The position numbers were made by a program, and so were the translations under genes. A stretch of 64,000 nucleotides of DNA. It comes from Salicibibacter cibi. Lineage in GTDB: Bacteria; Bacillota; Bacilli; Bacillales; Marinococcaceae. Positions within the stretch are counted from its first letter, which is position 1; every line of letters begins with the position of its first letter. Positions 35,481-43,486 of this stretch are shown here, one piece after another. The stretch is taken from NCBI RefSeq assembly GCF_016495865.1, contig NZ_CP054706.1, positions 1,426,001-1,490,000 of the forward strand. The letters are read 5' to 3'. The notes under the pieces were generated by a model. That model was given only the letters and a program-made list of their open reading frames with translations, made no database searches and was not told where the DNA came from.

Positions 35481-36205
35481 TTAAGCGTTGTCTCCTTTTC
35501 CGTCGTCAACCATAACTTGATGATTTTTATCCCACACGGATGAAAAAAAGACATCTTCCAGTTTTTTATACCCTTTTTCTTTCAATCGGGATCTTAGCCA
35601 TTGTTCATCTCGGTGAAGGAGTTTTAAATTTTCATGTTGAATATTCCCTTCCACCACAACAGTGATGGGGAATCCCGCTTTTTCAACATTCAAATGTAAA
35701 TCCTTGCGTGTAACAGGGTGGGATTCTTCCTTGAGCACAACACTAAGGTCTCCAAAAGGCTCAAGAATAGCATATTGAATGTTTTTTATGTTTAAATATC
35801 CTTTGCTTCTGAGACTTGAAAGCAACTCAATTAAGGAATAACGGGTTTTTTTTAAATTTGACTTGATGATTTTTCCATGCTTGATGAAAATCACAGGCTC
35901 TCCTACTACTAAGTAATGAAATTTTCGAAGTAGGCTTAATCTCGCCATAAAGTAGTGCAAGCTCCCCACAGTGATAACCCCAAGATTGCCTGGCCCAGGG
36001 TATTTATTTCAATGGGAGATGTAGCAATGATAACCAAAAAAAAGACAGCGACTAAGTCATGAGGAGTGATTTGTGAAAAAGCGGAATGGCCAAACATGCG
36101 AATGATGAATAGGGTTAAAAGGAATAGGACAATAATTTCAACAATGAACAATGAAGCCACCTCGAACGTAAATACGATTTCGTCTCCATCATAGCGTTTG
36201 TGCAT
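35481..36205 (-). pseudogene. DUF421 (YetF-like) membrane protein, frameshifted
   Basis: Two overlapping frames make up one DUF421 protein. The upstream part (36205 to about 35950) holds the helices (ending AILGLSLWGA); the downstream part resumes in another frame as LHYFMARLSLLRKFHYLVVGEPVIFIKHGKI and carries the C-terminal DUF421 domain. Adding one G to the GGGG run near 35967 would restore LSLWGSLHYFMARL. So this is a one-base loss, a sequencing error, or a slippery run. The true start may be TTG 36151, eight bases after GAGGTGG. Confidence 0.8.
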
Positions 36206-36284
36206 ATAACCATTTTATACAGAGGTCACTGAAACGACCTCAACGATTATTAAATGAAATCTAGTCACCAATCGCTCAAATTAT

Positions 36285-36326
36285 TTTAGAAAACTTGGCA
36301 TTTCGCCAAGGATGGCGAAAGTCAAA
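36285..36326 (-). repeat. Dispersed terminator repeat, copy 4 (inverted, decayed)
   Basis: TTTTAGAAAACTTGGC-ATTTC-GCCAAG then GATGGCGAAAG, the reverse complement of the core of the other copies; the first hairpin part is missing. Confidence 0.65.
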
Positions 36327-36370
36327 GGTCTTTCCTACATACGAACATTTATACTTTCTGATAGTGTAAA

Positions 36371-36400
36371 TAAAAAGAGGGAGCCTCCGCAAGCTCCCTC
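36371..36400 (-). terminator. Terminator of tRNA-Gln
   Basis: GAGGGAGC (36377-36384) and GCTCCCTC (36393-36400); on the minus strand it is followed by TTTTTA, 46 bases after the tRNA. Confidence 0.8.
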
Positions 36401-36445
36401 ACCTTCTTACATACATCTATATTTTATCATATATAGCAGTAATAA

Positions 36446-36520
36446 TGGTTGGGATGGCAGGATTCGAACCTACGCATCATGGAGTCAAAGTCCATTGCCT
36501 TACCACTTGGCTACATCCCA
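36446..36520 (-). tRNA. tRNA-Gln (TTG)
   Basis: 75-base cloverleaf on the minus strand: acceptor TGGGATG / CATCCCA, anticodon loop CTTTGAC (TTG), T-loop TTCGAAT, encoded CCA. A long open frame that seems to extend comGA upstream runs antisense through it and is not coding there. Confidence 0.95.
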
Positions 36521-36533
36521 GTCTACATACATT

Positions 36534-36610
36534 ATTATAGGCAGCAAAAAAAAGTTTATACTTTTTTTGCGAAAAAAGAAGGAAAAAAATTTTTGTTGTC
36601 GAATAGTGTT
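36534..36610. promoter_or_regulatory. AT-rich control region between tRNA-Gln and comGA
   Basis: On the minus strand TATAAT (36539-36534) is a -10 for tRNA-Gln. On the plus strand, two A-tract/T-tract blocks (centred near 36557 and 36592) resemble ComK boxes (AAAAN5TTTT) imperfectly. Competence control by ComK is the known state for comG in B. subtilis; here it is a suggestion. Confidence 0.35.
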
Positions 36611-36652
36611 ATTGTGAGAGAGCCCCTTGACGATAATCAGGGAGGTGCCCGA

Positions 36653-37657
36653 TTGACGACCACACAAGGAGAATGTACGAAACTCTTCCGCTTTGCCTAC
36701 GAAAGTTACGCCACAGATATTCATTTCCATCCCTATCCCGCCTACACTATAATTTTGTTCCGGATGGAAGGCGACTTAAAGGAGATACGCCGTATTCCCC
36801 GCGCAGATGCGGATAAAATGGTGGCGCACCTGAAATTTCAATCCGGGATGGATATTGGTGAACGCCGTCTACCTCAAAATGGTTCGCTGATGCTTCAACA
36901 GATCGGGCGGTTATCCGTACGGTTATCAACCGTACCGATTGGGGAAGGGGAGCGCCTCGTCGCCCGTCTCCTTCCTGCCAATGAAGATGTTGCATTGGCG
37001 CAACTCCCGCTTTTGGAAACGACTTCCCGGGACCTACATGCGTTGGCTGAACGCGAGCATGGGTTAATTATTTTTACCGGTCCTACAGGTTCGGGAAAAA
37101 CCACGACGTTGTATGCCCTCCTGCATGAAATTACCAAACAAACGAATCGCCATGTCATTTCCGTGGAAGATCCGATTGAAAAACCACGCCATAAGTTTAC
37201 GCAAATGCAAGTGAATGAACAAGCGGGTCTTTATTATGCAGAGGCATTAAAAGCAGCGCTTCGCCATGACCCGGATGTATTAATGATTGGAGAGATCCGG
37301 GATGAACAAACAGCAAAGATAGCGGTGCGCGCGGCGATGACCGGTCATCTCGTGCTAACGACCCTTCACACACGCAACACGAGTGGCGCTCTCGTGCGAT
37401 TATTGGAGTTTGGCGTGCCGGCGAATTATTTATATGAAAGCATAGCTGCCGTCGTTGCCCAGCGCCTTGTGCATGACGAGCGCGAACAGCGAAAGGCGAT
37501 CTTCGGCTTTTTGGCGAATGAACCGTTGCAATCGTTACTCGATGATTGCGTGCAAAACATCCCGCTTTTCTATGATGACGGTTTGGAGAACCAACGCATG
37601 GAAGGGATCGCACTCGGCTATTTGCCAAAGGAAGCGGGGCGTCTCAATCATGCTTAA
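36653..37657 (+). CDS. comGA: Competence traffic ATPase ComGA
   Basis: Cytosolic GspE/PilB-type ATPase that powers assembly of the DNA-uptake pseudopilus. About 334 residues: DIHFHPY near the N terminus, GERRLPQNGSL, Walker A GPTGSGKTTT (~144), Asp box EDPIEKPRHKFTQ, Walker B LMIGEIRDEQTA and the His box TGHLVLTTLHT. The CxxC zinc element present in many relatives after QRLV is absent here. TTG 36653, eight bases after GGGAGGTG, is chosen because the longer frame crosses tRNA-Gln. First gene of the comG operon. Confidence 0.9.
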   Translation: MTTTQGECTKLFRFAYESYATDIHFHPYPAYTIILFRMEGDLKEIRRIPRADADKMVAHLKFQSGMDIGERRLPQNGSLMLQQIGRLSVRLSTVPIGEGERLVARLLPANEDVALAQLPLLETTSRDLHALAEREHGLIIFTGPTGSGKTTTLYALLHEITKQTNRHVISVEDPIEKPRHKFTQMQVNEQAGLYYAEALKAALRHDPDVLMIGEIRDEQTAKIAVRAAMTGHLVLTTLHTRNTSGALVRLLEFGVPANYLYESIAAVVAQRLVHDEREQRKAIFGFLANEPLQSLLDDCVQNIPLFYDDGLENQRMEGIALGYLPKEAGRLNHA

Positions 37658-38696
37658 ACGCAAAGATAAATGGAAAGCGATCAATAAAGCCCGTTTTTTC
37701 CTGAACGTAGGACGCTTGTTGCAAAGAGGGTACACGTTAAATCACGGGGCGCAATTGATGATGTACGGAGAGCGTCCGGAAGCGCGAGCGACGGTTTCCT
37801 CATGGGTTGCAACGTTGCAAGAAGGGCGGCCGTGGGCAGAGTCGTTAGATCTCTTAAATATCCCCTCAGATATTCGTGCCTACTTGTACTTTTCCGAACG
37901 CTACGGCATGCTATCCCAAGGTTTTTACTACGCGGGCCGCATGCTTCAGCAAAGAGAGCGCTTCAAAGATAAAGCGCGTAACCTCGCAAGATACCCGATT
38001 CTTCTTATCTGGATTATCGCCACGCTTTTCCTCTTTATGACGTTGTTTGTTTTCCCCCAATTCGAAGAATTATTCATGACGATGGACATGGATTACCCGG
38101 CGATCACGACGTTTGCTTTTGCCGTTTTTCGAGTCCTTCCATATGTTTTTGCAGTTCTGATCATGTTAGCGTTTCTTTTCTATGTTTATTATCAACGGAG
38201 GTTTAAAAAACTAAAAGCTTTTCAACAAATGAATAGAATCCGGCAAATTCCCGGTGTCAAGCCTTGGATCAACTTGTATATTACGTACACGGTCAGCTTG
38301 CAAATGAGCCAACTTTTAAAAGGCGGGTTGAGTGCGCATGATGCATTGCAAGTGTTTGTCAAACAGACGCAAATGCCGTTTTTGCAAGCGGAAGGAGAAC
38401 GTTTACAAGCAGAATTAAACGAAGGCAAAAGCTTACACGCAGCGATTGAAAACGCGTCTTACTATCAAAAAGAATTTGCCGACGTTATCCGTCACGGACA
38501 AGCGGCAGGCCAATTGGCTGAAGATCTCGTCCAATACAGCGAGATGCTTTGGGAAGAGCTTAACGAACGCACAACAAAAACGACGGTCATGATTCAACCG
38601 ATTTTGTTTCTTGCTATCGGCGGGTTTATGTTATTGCTATTCCTGTCCATATTCGTGCCGATTTTTCAGTTAATTTCATCATTGGATGGAGTGTAA
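37650..38696 (+). CDS. comGB: Competence pseudopilus platform protein ComGB
   Basis: GspF/PilC-like inner membrane protein on which the pseudopilus is built. About 348 residues with three transmembrane helices (around 115-140, 165-190 and 318-343) and two cytosolic repeats of the T2SSF type (FLNVGRLLQRGYTL ... ; LQMSQLLKGGLSAHDALQVF). The ATG overlaps the comGA stop by eight bases. Final residues SLDGV are followed directly by the extra small gene. Confidence 0.9.
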   Translation: MLKRKDKWKAINKARFFLNVGRLLQRGYTLNHGAQLMMYGERPEARATVSSWVATLQEGRPWAESLDLLNIPSDIRAYLYFSERYGMLSQGFYYAGRMLQQRERFKDKARNLARYPILLIWIIATLFLFMTLFVFPQFEELFMTMDMDYPAITTFAFAVFRVLPYVFAVLIMLAFLFYVYYQRRFKKLKAFQQMNRIRQIPGVKPWINLYITYTVSLQMSQLLKGGLSAHDALQVFVKQTQMPFLQAEGERLQAELNEGKSLHAAIENASYYQKEFADVIRHGQAAGQLAEDLVQYSEMLWEELNERTTKTTVMIQPILFLAIGGFMLLLFLSIFVPIFQLISSLDGV

Positions 38697-38700
38697 AACA

Positions 38701-38883
38701 ATGGCTACAAACGAACAGAATCTATTGCGGCGAATCCAACGCTTGGAACGAAAATGCGACAAGATGGAAGCCCGCATGATTTATTTGGAAAAATGTATCA
38801 ATTGCTTGGAATATCAACAACATGACGATACCAAAAAACTGGTCACACTCGTGTACAACCGCAAAGGAGGAGGCACACGGTGA
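38701..38883 (+). CDS. Small coiled-coil protein inserted in the comG operon
   Basis: A 60-residue hydrophilic protein predicted to be one long helix: NEQNLLRRIQRLERKCDKMEARMIYLEKCINCLEY shows hydrophobic heptads, with Cys at about 19, 33 and 36; the tail is basic (YNRKGGGTR). It starts four bases after comGB (GGAGTG site) and its TGA overlaps the GTG of comGC, so spacing is that of a genuine operon gene. B. subtilis has no gene between comGB and comGC. I do not recognise a family; a scaffold or regulator of the pseudopilus is only a guess. Confidence 0.72.
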   Translation: MATNEQNLLRRIQRLERKCDKMEARMIYLEKCINCLEYQQHDDTKKLVTLVYNRKGGGTR

Positions 38884-39182
38884 AAAAAAAGGATGACGGC
38901 TTTACGCTGATCGAGATGATGATCGTTTTGTTAATAATTTCCATATTACTGCTTGTCGCAATCCCAAACATGGTGCAAAACAGCAACGTCGCCCAAAGCA
39001 AAGGCTGTGAAGCAACCGTTGATTTGGTGCAGGCGCAAGTCGGAAGTTACATGGTAGAAACGGGCGATTATCCCAGCAGTTTAAGTGTTTTAGTCGACAA
39101 CGATTATGTGGACAGCGTTACATGTCCGGATGGAAGCCGTTTGAACCTCGATGATAATGGAAATGTCAGCGCTAATGAATAA
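38880..39182 (+). CDS. comGC: Major pseudopilin ComGC
   Basis: Main subunit of the competence pseudopilus. 100 residues with a type IV prepilin start: KKKDDGFTLIEMMIVLLIISILLLVAIP, cut by ComC between Gly7 and Phe8. Two cysteines (about 43 and 81) could form the intramolecular disulfide known for ComGC. GTG 38880 follows AGGAGGAGG within the end of the preceding small gene. Confidence 0.93.
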   Translation: MKKKDDGFTLIEMMIVLLIISILLLVAIPNMVQNSNVAQSKGCEATVDLVQAQVGSYMVETGDYPSSLSVLVDNDYVDSVTCPDGSRLNLDDNGNVSANE

Positions 39183-39624
39183 CAACGAGTATGGCCACAC
39201 GCTCATGGAACTCGTCGTCGTTTTGCTTATTTTCTCGATCTGCTTAGGCATACCGACACTCTCCTATGTTCAGCAAGACGAAGGGCGGGAAATGGAGGCG
39301 TTTGTTTCCGAATTTGAGCAAGATCTCCATTATGCCCAACAACAGGCGATGGGGAAAACGGTTAATGCTCGGCTCGATATCCAGAATGCCACGGGCAGTT
39401 ATCAAGTTGTGGTAGATGGAGAAACCATGAAGCGTGTCCCGTTTCCGAAGCATGTTTATTTTCAAGGCGTGTCGATGTCCCCGGAAACCATTCGTTTTCG
39501 ACCGAGTGGGAATACGGACGATTCCGGTGAAATCGCAATACGAAGCAGCGATCAATTTTACCGTGCGATGTTTCTCGTTGGTTCCGGGAGGTTTTACGTT
39601 GAAAAAGTTGAAAAAAATAGCTGA
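39175..39624 (+). CDS. comGD: Minor pseudopilin ComGD
   Basis: Minor prepilin of about 149 residues. The processing site is unusual in its residue after the cut: YGHTLMELVVVLLIFSICLG has His in place of the normal Phe. The hydrophobic helix (~13-32) and C-terminal strand-rich part fit the ComGD/GspH class. ATG 39175 overlaps the comGC stop by eight bases. Confidence 0.85.
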   Translation: MNNNEYGHTLMELVVVLLIFSICLGIPTLSYVQQDEGREMEAFVSEFEQDLHYAQQQAMGKTVNARLDIQNATGSYQVVVDGETMKRVPFPKHVYFQGVSMSPETIRFRPSGNTDDSGEIAIRSSDQFYRAMFLVGSGRFYVEKVEKNS

Positions 39625-39919
39625 TGGAGGATTTACGTTAATGGAGGTCATAACGGCTCTTTTGCTTTTATCCGTAGCAACGGCCGGCATCATTCCTTTA
39701 GTATCGATTTTGTATACCGAACGGGCGGAAGTGCAAGCGGAGCGCGACGCTTATCGCATCATCGAGCGAGTGGGCTACGAGCTTGAGGATCACGACATTG
39801 AAACTGTTACGGTTGCCGATACGTCTTATGTTGTTCGTAATGAAAACGGAATGACCTGTATTTATTGGCAAGGGCCGGCAGGGAGGGAAAAGGATTTATG
39901 TCTCGAGTTTCCTCTGTAA
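39599..39919 (+). CDS. comGE: Minor pseudopilin ComGE
   Basis: A 106-residue prepilin: KKLKKIADGGFTLMEVITALLLLSVATAGIIP, with cleavage expected after the second Gly (about residue 11). The C-terminal part has two cysteines (TCIYW and DLCLEF). TTG 39599 follows GGGAGG and overlaps comGD by 26 bases; longer frames start inside comGD and are rejected. Confidence 0.82.
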   Translation: MKKLKKIADGGFTLMEVITALLLLSVATAGIIPLVSILYTERAEVQAERDAYRIIERVGYELEDHDIETVTVADTSYVVRNENGMTCIYWQGPAGREKDLCLEFPL

Positions 39920-40362
39920 ACGACCGGGGCTTTACACTTTTGGAAATGGTCATTGCTATGTTTTTGTTCTTCATTGTGATCGCGGTAGTCCCTGTCTTTT
40001 TGCAAACGGCGACTTCCCCGGGTTCAGACTTGTCGCGCAATGATCAGGAAATCCAGACCTGGTTTCAAGAAATCTCAAAAGAGACAAAATATGCGCGTGG
40101 CTATGCAGTCGAACAAAACAGGTTGATCATCACGGATATCGACGGTGTAGAACGCAGCTACAGAAGAAGCGGAAGCAGTTTGATCAGAAGCGGAAGAATC
40201 GGCGGCCATTCGGTTTTGCAAAATATCGACGGATTTCATGCCCAACTTGTATCGGACGGGGTGATGATTACCGTTGACGCGAACGAGAAGCAATATAAGA
40301 AGTGGTTGCGTCCGACCAGGGCACCCGAGGAGGAAGACATTTGGATCAAAAGGGAGCTATAA
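39898..40362 (+). CDS. comGF: Minor pseudopilin ComGF
   Basis: A 154-residue protein with prepilin motif DRGFTLLEMVIAMFLFFIVIAV (in two parts, ~9-30) and a longer globular domain of the ComGF type (QTWFQEISKETKYARGYAVE ... VDANEKQYKKWL). ATG 39898 overlaps comGE by 22 bases and follows GGGAAAAGGA. Confidence 0.87.
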   Translation: MSRVSSVNDRGFTLLEMVIAMFLFFIVIAVVPVFLQTATSPGSDLSRNDQEIQTWFQEISKETKYARGYAVEQNRLIITDIDGVERSYRRSGSSLIRSGRIGGHSVLQNIDGFHAQLVSDGVMITVDANEKQYKKWLRPTRAPEEEDIWIKREL

Positions 40363-40712
40363 TGCCGTTTGTTCTCGTTCTATGCCTTGTAATAGCCGGC
40401 ATGGTCGGTCATCAGGCTGTGTTGCTCACATTCGAACGGGAAGGCTTAGAGGCCCAGCGAATGTTTATGGTCGCAAATCTGTTGTTGGAGAAAGGGGAAG
40501 AGCAATGGTGGGAAGCATATAGAGACGATCGTACGTCGGACAGTGGCTTTTGGGAGTTTGAAGAGGGTACCGTTGATTATCGCTTGTCCTCGGTAAACGG
40601 AAGCGATTATGAAGTGGTGATATTGAATGCGGAAGTCGACGGGGGCGGGAATGTGCAGCATTACTACTACGTAAAAAAAACCGATAGTGAAAATGGAAAA
40701 AAGGACGAATGA
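40341..40712 (+). CDS. comGG: Competence pseudopilus protein ComGG
   Basis: Last of the pseudopilus genes, about 123 residues. Its N terminus, LDQKGAIMPFVLVLCLVIAGMVG, has the Gly-plus-hydrophobic-helix form of ComGG, which lacks the standard prepilin Glu5. TTG 40341 is used because GAGGAGGAAG lies just before it; an ATG at 40362 would start in the middle of this motif. Overlaps comGF by 22 bases. Confidence 0.8.
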   Translation: MDQKGAIMPFVLVLCLVIAGMVGHQAVLLTFEREGLEAQRMFMVANLLLEKGEEQWWEAYRDDRTSDSGFWEFEEGTVDYRLSSVNGSDYEVVILNAEVDGGGNVQHYYYVKKTDSENGKKDE

Positions 40713-40720
40713 AATAAATG

Positions 40721-40756
40721 ACGGCGCTGATCAAGGTCAGCGCTGTACGTTTATTT
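40721..40756 (+). terminator. Terminator of the comG operon
   Basis: Ten-pair stem (one G-U), ACGGCGCTGA (40721-40730) with TCAGCGCTGT (40736-40745), then a T-rich tract. Confidence 0.75.
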
Positions 40757-40885
40757 GCGCTATTGCCCGCGCCGTACAAAACCTTAGCCAATTTCGCATG
40801 GAAAGTGTTGCATTCATGATCCGGATAAAATAAGAAATAAACGGGCAAGCTATATACCAAAAGGAATGGAAGGAGTGCCCATCTC

Positions 40886-41074
40886 ATGAATCCAAACCCT
40901 TATTTTAAATACCTCGTTGAATCCTTTTTACGCAGGCTTGACCGATTTGCCGCTCCAAAAGAGATGAGCCGAAAACAGCGGCGGAAGTTAAAGAAAAAAG
41001 AAAAATCGCGGTTATTCACTGTATTCGGAGCAATTCCCACTGCGATAAAAATTAGTATGCGCAAATCAAGGTGA
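40886..41074 (+). CDS. yqzE: YqzE-like small basic protein
   Basis: A 62-residue protein: NPYFKYLVESFLRRLDRF at the start, a Lys/Arg block (SRKQRRKLKKKEKSR) and a C-terminal hydrophobic end (LFTVFGAIPTAIKISMRK). This order is that of YqzE, found after comGG in B. subtilis, where it belongs to the late-competence region. AAGGAGTG precedes the ATG. Role unknown. Confidence 0.75.
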   Translation: MNPNPYFKYLVESFLRRLDRFAAPKEMSRKQRRKLKKKEKSRLFTVFGAIPTAIKISMRKSR

Positions 41075-41185
41075 CAAATATTTGTCGTTTTGTCACGTGA
41101 AACAGGAGAAAGTAATTTACAATTGATCCATCACTCATATATAATAAGAACAGGAACATGATGAGAAGTGGAGGAGGAAAATAAG

Positions 41186-41428
41186 ATGAGTCGCATGTAC
41201 CGTGTGATGGCTTTTTGGACAGGGGTCTTCGCCGTATTATTTTTTGTGGGAGAAATGTATGAAGTGTCCCTGTTATTCTTTGCTAATACGGCGGCATTCG
41301 TAGGGCTTGGTTTTATGGGGCTTACCGAACGCACATATTTATACATATTCGGTGCTTACTTAACTTTATTTATGGTTGGCTTTTCTTACTATACGATTTT
41401 TCTCATGGAACCAACCCTTGGTCATTAA
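41186..41428 (+). CDS. yqgY: DUF2626 family membrane protein (YqgY-like)
   Basis: An 80-residue protein with three predicted helices: MYRVMAFWTGVFAVLFFVGE, LLFFANTAAFVGLGFMGLTERTYLYIFGAYL (in parts) and FMVGFSYYTIFL. Matches the DUF2626 family. ATG 41186 is eight bases after GGAGGAGG; the start at 41168 is within that site. Role unknown. Confidence 0.78.
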   Translation: MSRMYRVMAFWTGVFAVLFFVGEMYEVSLLFFANTAAFVGLGFMGLTERTYLYIFGAYLTLFMVGFSYYTIFLMEPTLGH

Positions 41429-41468
41429 AGCATGACCATGAAAGGCGGCTTCTTTAACCGCCTTCTCC

Positions 41469-42104
41469 CTATAAACCATTAAGGAACGGATTGCCGTCCA
41501 TTTCGGCGGAAATCGTTGTAACCGGTCCGTGGCCACAAGCAACAGTTGTATCTTCCGGGAGTTCCAAAAGTTTTTGATGGATGCTGCTGAGAAGGGTGGT
41601 TTCATCGGCGCCGGGGAGATCGGTGCGTCCGATGCCGCTTTGAAAGAGGACGTCGCCGGAGAAAACCGTGTCGGTAGGTTCGTGATAGTATGAGACACTT
41701 CCCGGTGAATGGCCCGGGGTTTCAAATATCCGAAAAGCAAAAGGGCCTACGGTTAAGCTTTGCTCGCTGTCGATTAAATGCTCGGCAGGACGCGCGGTTA
41801 TACCTTCGGGACTCATGTTGACCGAAAGATTTTTCGCGGGATCTTGTAACCAGTGCGCTTCACGTTGGTGAAGGTAAACCGGGATGTTAAACGTATCGCG
41901 GATATGGTCAACGGCACCGATGTGGTCAAAATGTGCATGGGTTAAAAGAATGGCAAGGGCTTTTAGGTTTTCTTTTTTCAAGGCAGCTGCAAAGGACTCG
42001 CCGTCCCCGCCCGGATCAAAGATAACCGCTTCCCTTTCTTCGTTGTAAAGGACAAAGGCGTTGGTTTGTACAGGGCCCAACGGGGCTTGCTTCCAATTCA
42101 TCAT
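41469..42104 (-). CDS. yqgX: Metallo-beta-lactamase-fold hydrolase (glyoxalase II-like, YqgX)
   Basis: A 211-residue hydrolase with the zinc-binding motif THAHFDHIGAVDH (~56-68), the later ligands ETPGHSPGSVSYY, SGDVLFQSGIGRTDLPG and CGHGPVTT. This is the YqgX/GloB-like group that hydrolyses thioesters such as S-lactoyl bacillithiol; the exact substrate is not shown by sequence. ATG 42104 (or 42101) follows AAGGAG; the longer frame to 42194 is not used. Confidence 0.88.
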   Translation of the reverse strand: MMNWKQAPLGPVQTNAFVLYNEEREAVIFDPGGDGESFAAALKKENLKALAILLTHAHFDHIGAVDHIRDTFNIPVYLHQREAHWLQDPAKNLSVNMSPEGITARPAEHLIDSEQSLTVGPFAFRIFETPGHSPGSVSYYHEPTDTVFSGDVLFQSGIGRTDLPGADETTLLSSIHQKLLELPEDTTVACGHGPVTTISAEMDGNPFLNGL

Positions 42105-42218
42105 GAAAATCAACTCCTTCTTAAATCTATAAACCATTGTACATGAAAAAATGAAAGAAACGAAACATAAGCAAAGCGTATGTATGGACATCATTGATAC
42201 GAAAAGGAGAGAATGGAT

Positions 42219-42389
42219 ATGGCAGTGGGATCAATCGTTACGGCAGTGGCTGTTCTTTCGGTTTTTGCTTTTTTCCGTGAGTTAAAACGAAGAAACTTTA
42301 TCGGGGTCGGATTTTCGGCACTCAGCATTCTTGTCTTTGGTTTTTTTGGTTTAATGACTTTGCTTGTAAGTGGAGCACCGGAAATGTAG
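42219..42389 (+). CDS. yqgW: DUF2759 family small membrane protein (YqgW-like)
   Basis: A 56-residue protein with two helices flanking a basic turn: VTAVAVLSVFAFFRELKRRNFIG and SALSILVFGFFGLMTLLVSG. Length and layout match DUF2759. AAGGAGAG lies before two possible ATGs (42213 and 42219); the second has the better spacing. It is divergent from yqgX and has its own terminator. Confidence 0.75.
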   Translation: MAVGSIVTAVAVLSVFAFFRELKRRNFIGVGFSALSILVFGFFGLMTLLVSGAPEM

Positions 42390-42391
42390 AG

Positions 42392-42423
42392 GAACACTCG
42401 TCGCAATGACGGGTGTTCTTTTC
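42392..42423 (+). terminator. Terminator of the DUF2759 gene
   Basis: Eleven-pair stem (one G-U), GAACACTCGTC (42392-42402) with GACGGGTGTTC (42408-42418), then TTTTCT. Confidence 0.85.
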
Positions 42424-42431
42424 TAAAGATT

Positions 42432-42700
42432 GGAGAGTTAGAAGTTAGAGGCTGGACAGAGAGGGTTTTTCTCACTTCTAACTTCCAAACTCTCATCTAG
42501 TGTTGAGTGGTTGAATTACTCGGTCACCCAGTATCGGGCAAGGTCCGTGTCAATCGACCGCAAGCAGCCGCCCATCGATCTATTTTCGGCGATCACCCAG
42601 ATTTCAGAACGATAGAAGCCTGTGCAAAGAAGGGCAACCCAAATCAACCCGTGCCTCAGTGGCCTTTGCAGGTGCGACCTTTTATTTCAGCCATGCTGTA
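42432..42700. other. Gene-free stretch with a long imperfect hairpin
   Basis: GGAGAGTTAGAAGTTAGA (42432-42449) and TCTAACTTCCAAACTCTC (about 42477-42494) form an imperfect long stem. The remaining 200 bases hold only an open frame without ribosome site (42507-42704) and nothing I recognise. Confidence 0.5.
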
Positions 42701-43486
42701 CTAGTATGTATCCTTTCGCAAATAAAAGATGCCACCGTTAATAAAGGTTAGCTCGATCGCCGGTTGATATTGTTGATGGATCGCTTCTTTTTCCAAGCTA
42801 TATGCATCATCGTTTTCCTTATCGGACGTTTCATAAAAGCGATCGAGCAAGGCTAAATCGTCTTCCATTCGATTGGTGGCTTCATTAGCCCAAGCGTGTT
42901 TTTGGTTGCGAATATCATTGAGAAGGTATTTTTTGATTCTTTGTACGGCGCTCATCGGTTGAATCAAATGGGCCATTGTAAACGTATAATCGGGGATCGC
43001 AGAAACGAGCGGGAGTGGCGCCAGTCGTTTCATGAAAAGATCAATGGTTTCCCCGCTAATTAATTGAATGCCAAAGCTGCGGATGATATCGCGTCTGCGG
43101 TGGCAAGTGTAGGAAATGCGCACGTTTAACCCGAGCCAAGGGTATAGGGGCGTCTGGTTTTTTTCATGATGATTTTCGTAAAGCCGTGTGACTGCGCCCT
43201 TTTCAGCAGCGGAAGAAAAAATTTGATGAAGACGGGGAGAGCCGAAATGCACTTTTTCTGCAGAAGGTGTATCAGCCCTTATATCCGTAGACAAGTTCAA
43301 TTTCAATGGTTTCGGTTCCCCGCCGGTTTTTTCTAAATAATGCCAGTAAAATGGGCGGTTCATGAGCTCGAGATCGAGCATTTTATTGAGTTGAACTTCC
43401 AGTTTGGACGGTGTGTTTTGTAACAGCCCTGCTCCTCCGGCGTGAAAAAAACGGCGAAGGTAGTTATGAACTTCTGCCTGTTCCAT
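42701..43486 (-). CDS. yqhG: YqhG family protein
   Basis: A 261-residue soluble protein of the YqhG family; N terminus VHNYLRRFFHAGGAGLL, then QLNKMLDLELMNRPFYWHYLEKTG and NVRISYTCHRRRDIIRSFGIQLISG. No catalytic motif is evident and the function is unknown. It overlaps the end of the SNF2 helicase gene by 23 bases and follows it, as yqhG and yqhH do in B. subtilis. Confidence 0.85.
   Translation of the reverse strand: MEQAEVHNYLRRFFHAGGAGLLQNTPSKLEVQLNKMLDLELMNRPFYWHYLEKTGGEPKPLKLNLSTDIRADTPSAEKVHFGSPRLHQIFSSAAEKGAVTRLYENHHEKNQTPLYPWLGLNVRISYTCHRRRDIIRSFGIQLISGETIDLFMKRLAPLPLVSAIPDYTFTMAHLIQPMSAVQRIKKYLLNDIRNQKHAWANEATNRMEDDLALLDRFYETSDKENDDAYSLEKEAIHQQYQPAIELTFINGGIFYLRKDTY

Noticed and set aside
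36449..36652. N-terminal extension of comGA from 36449
   Set aside because: It runs antisense through a well-formed tRNA-Gln and across an AT-rich control region; TTG 36653 has the ribosome site and family-like N terminus.
42507..42704. 65-codon open frame after the DUF2759 gene
   Set aside because: No ribosome site and its end overlaps the yqhG stop; likely chance.
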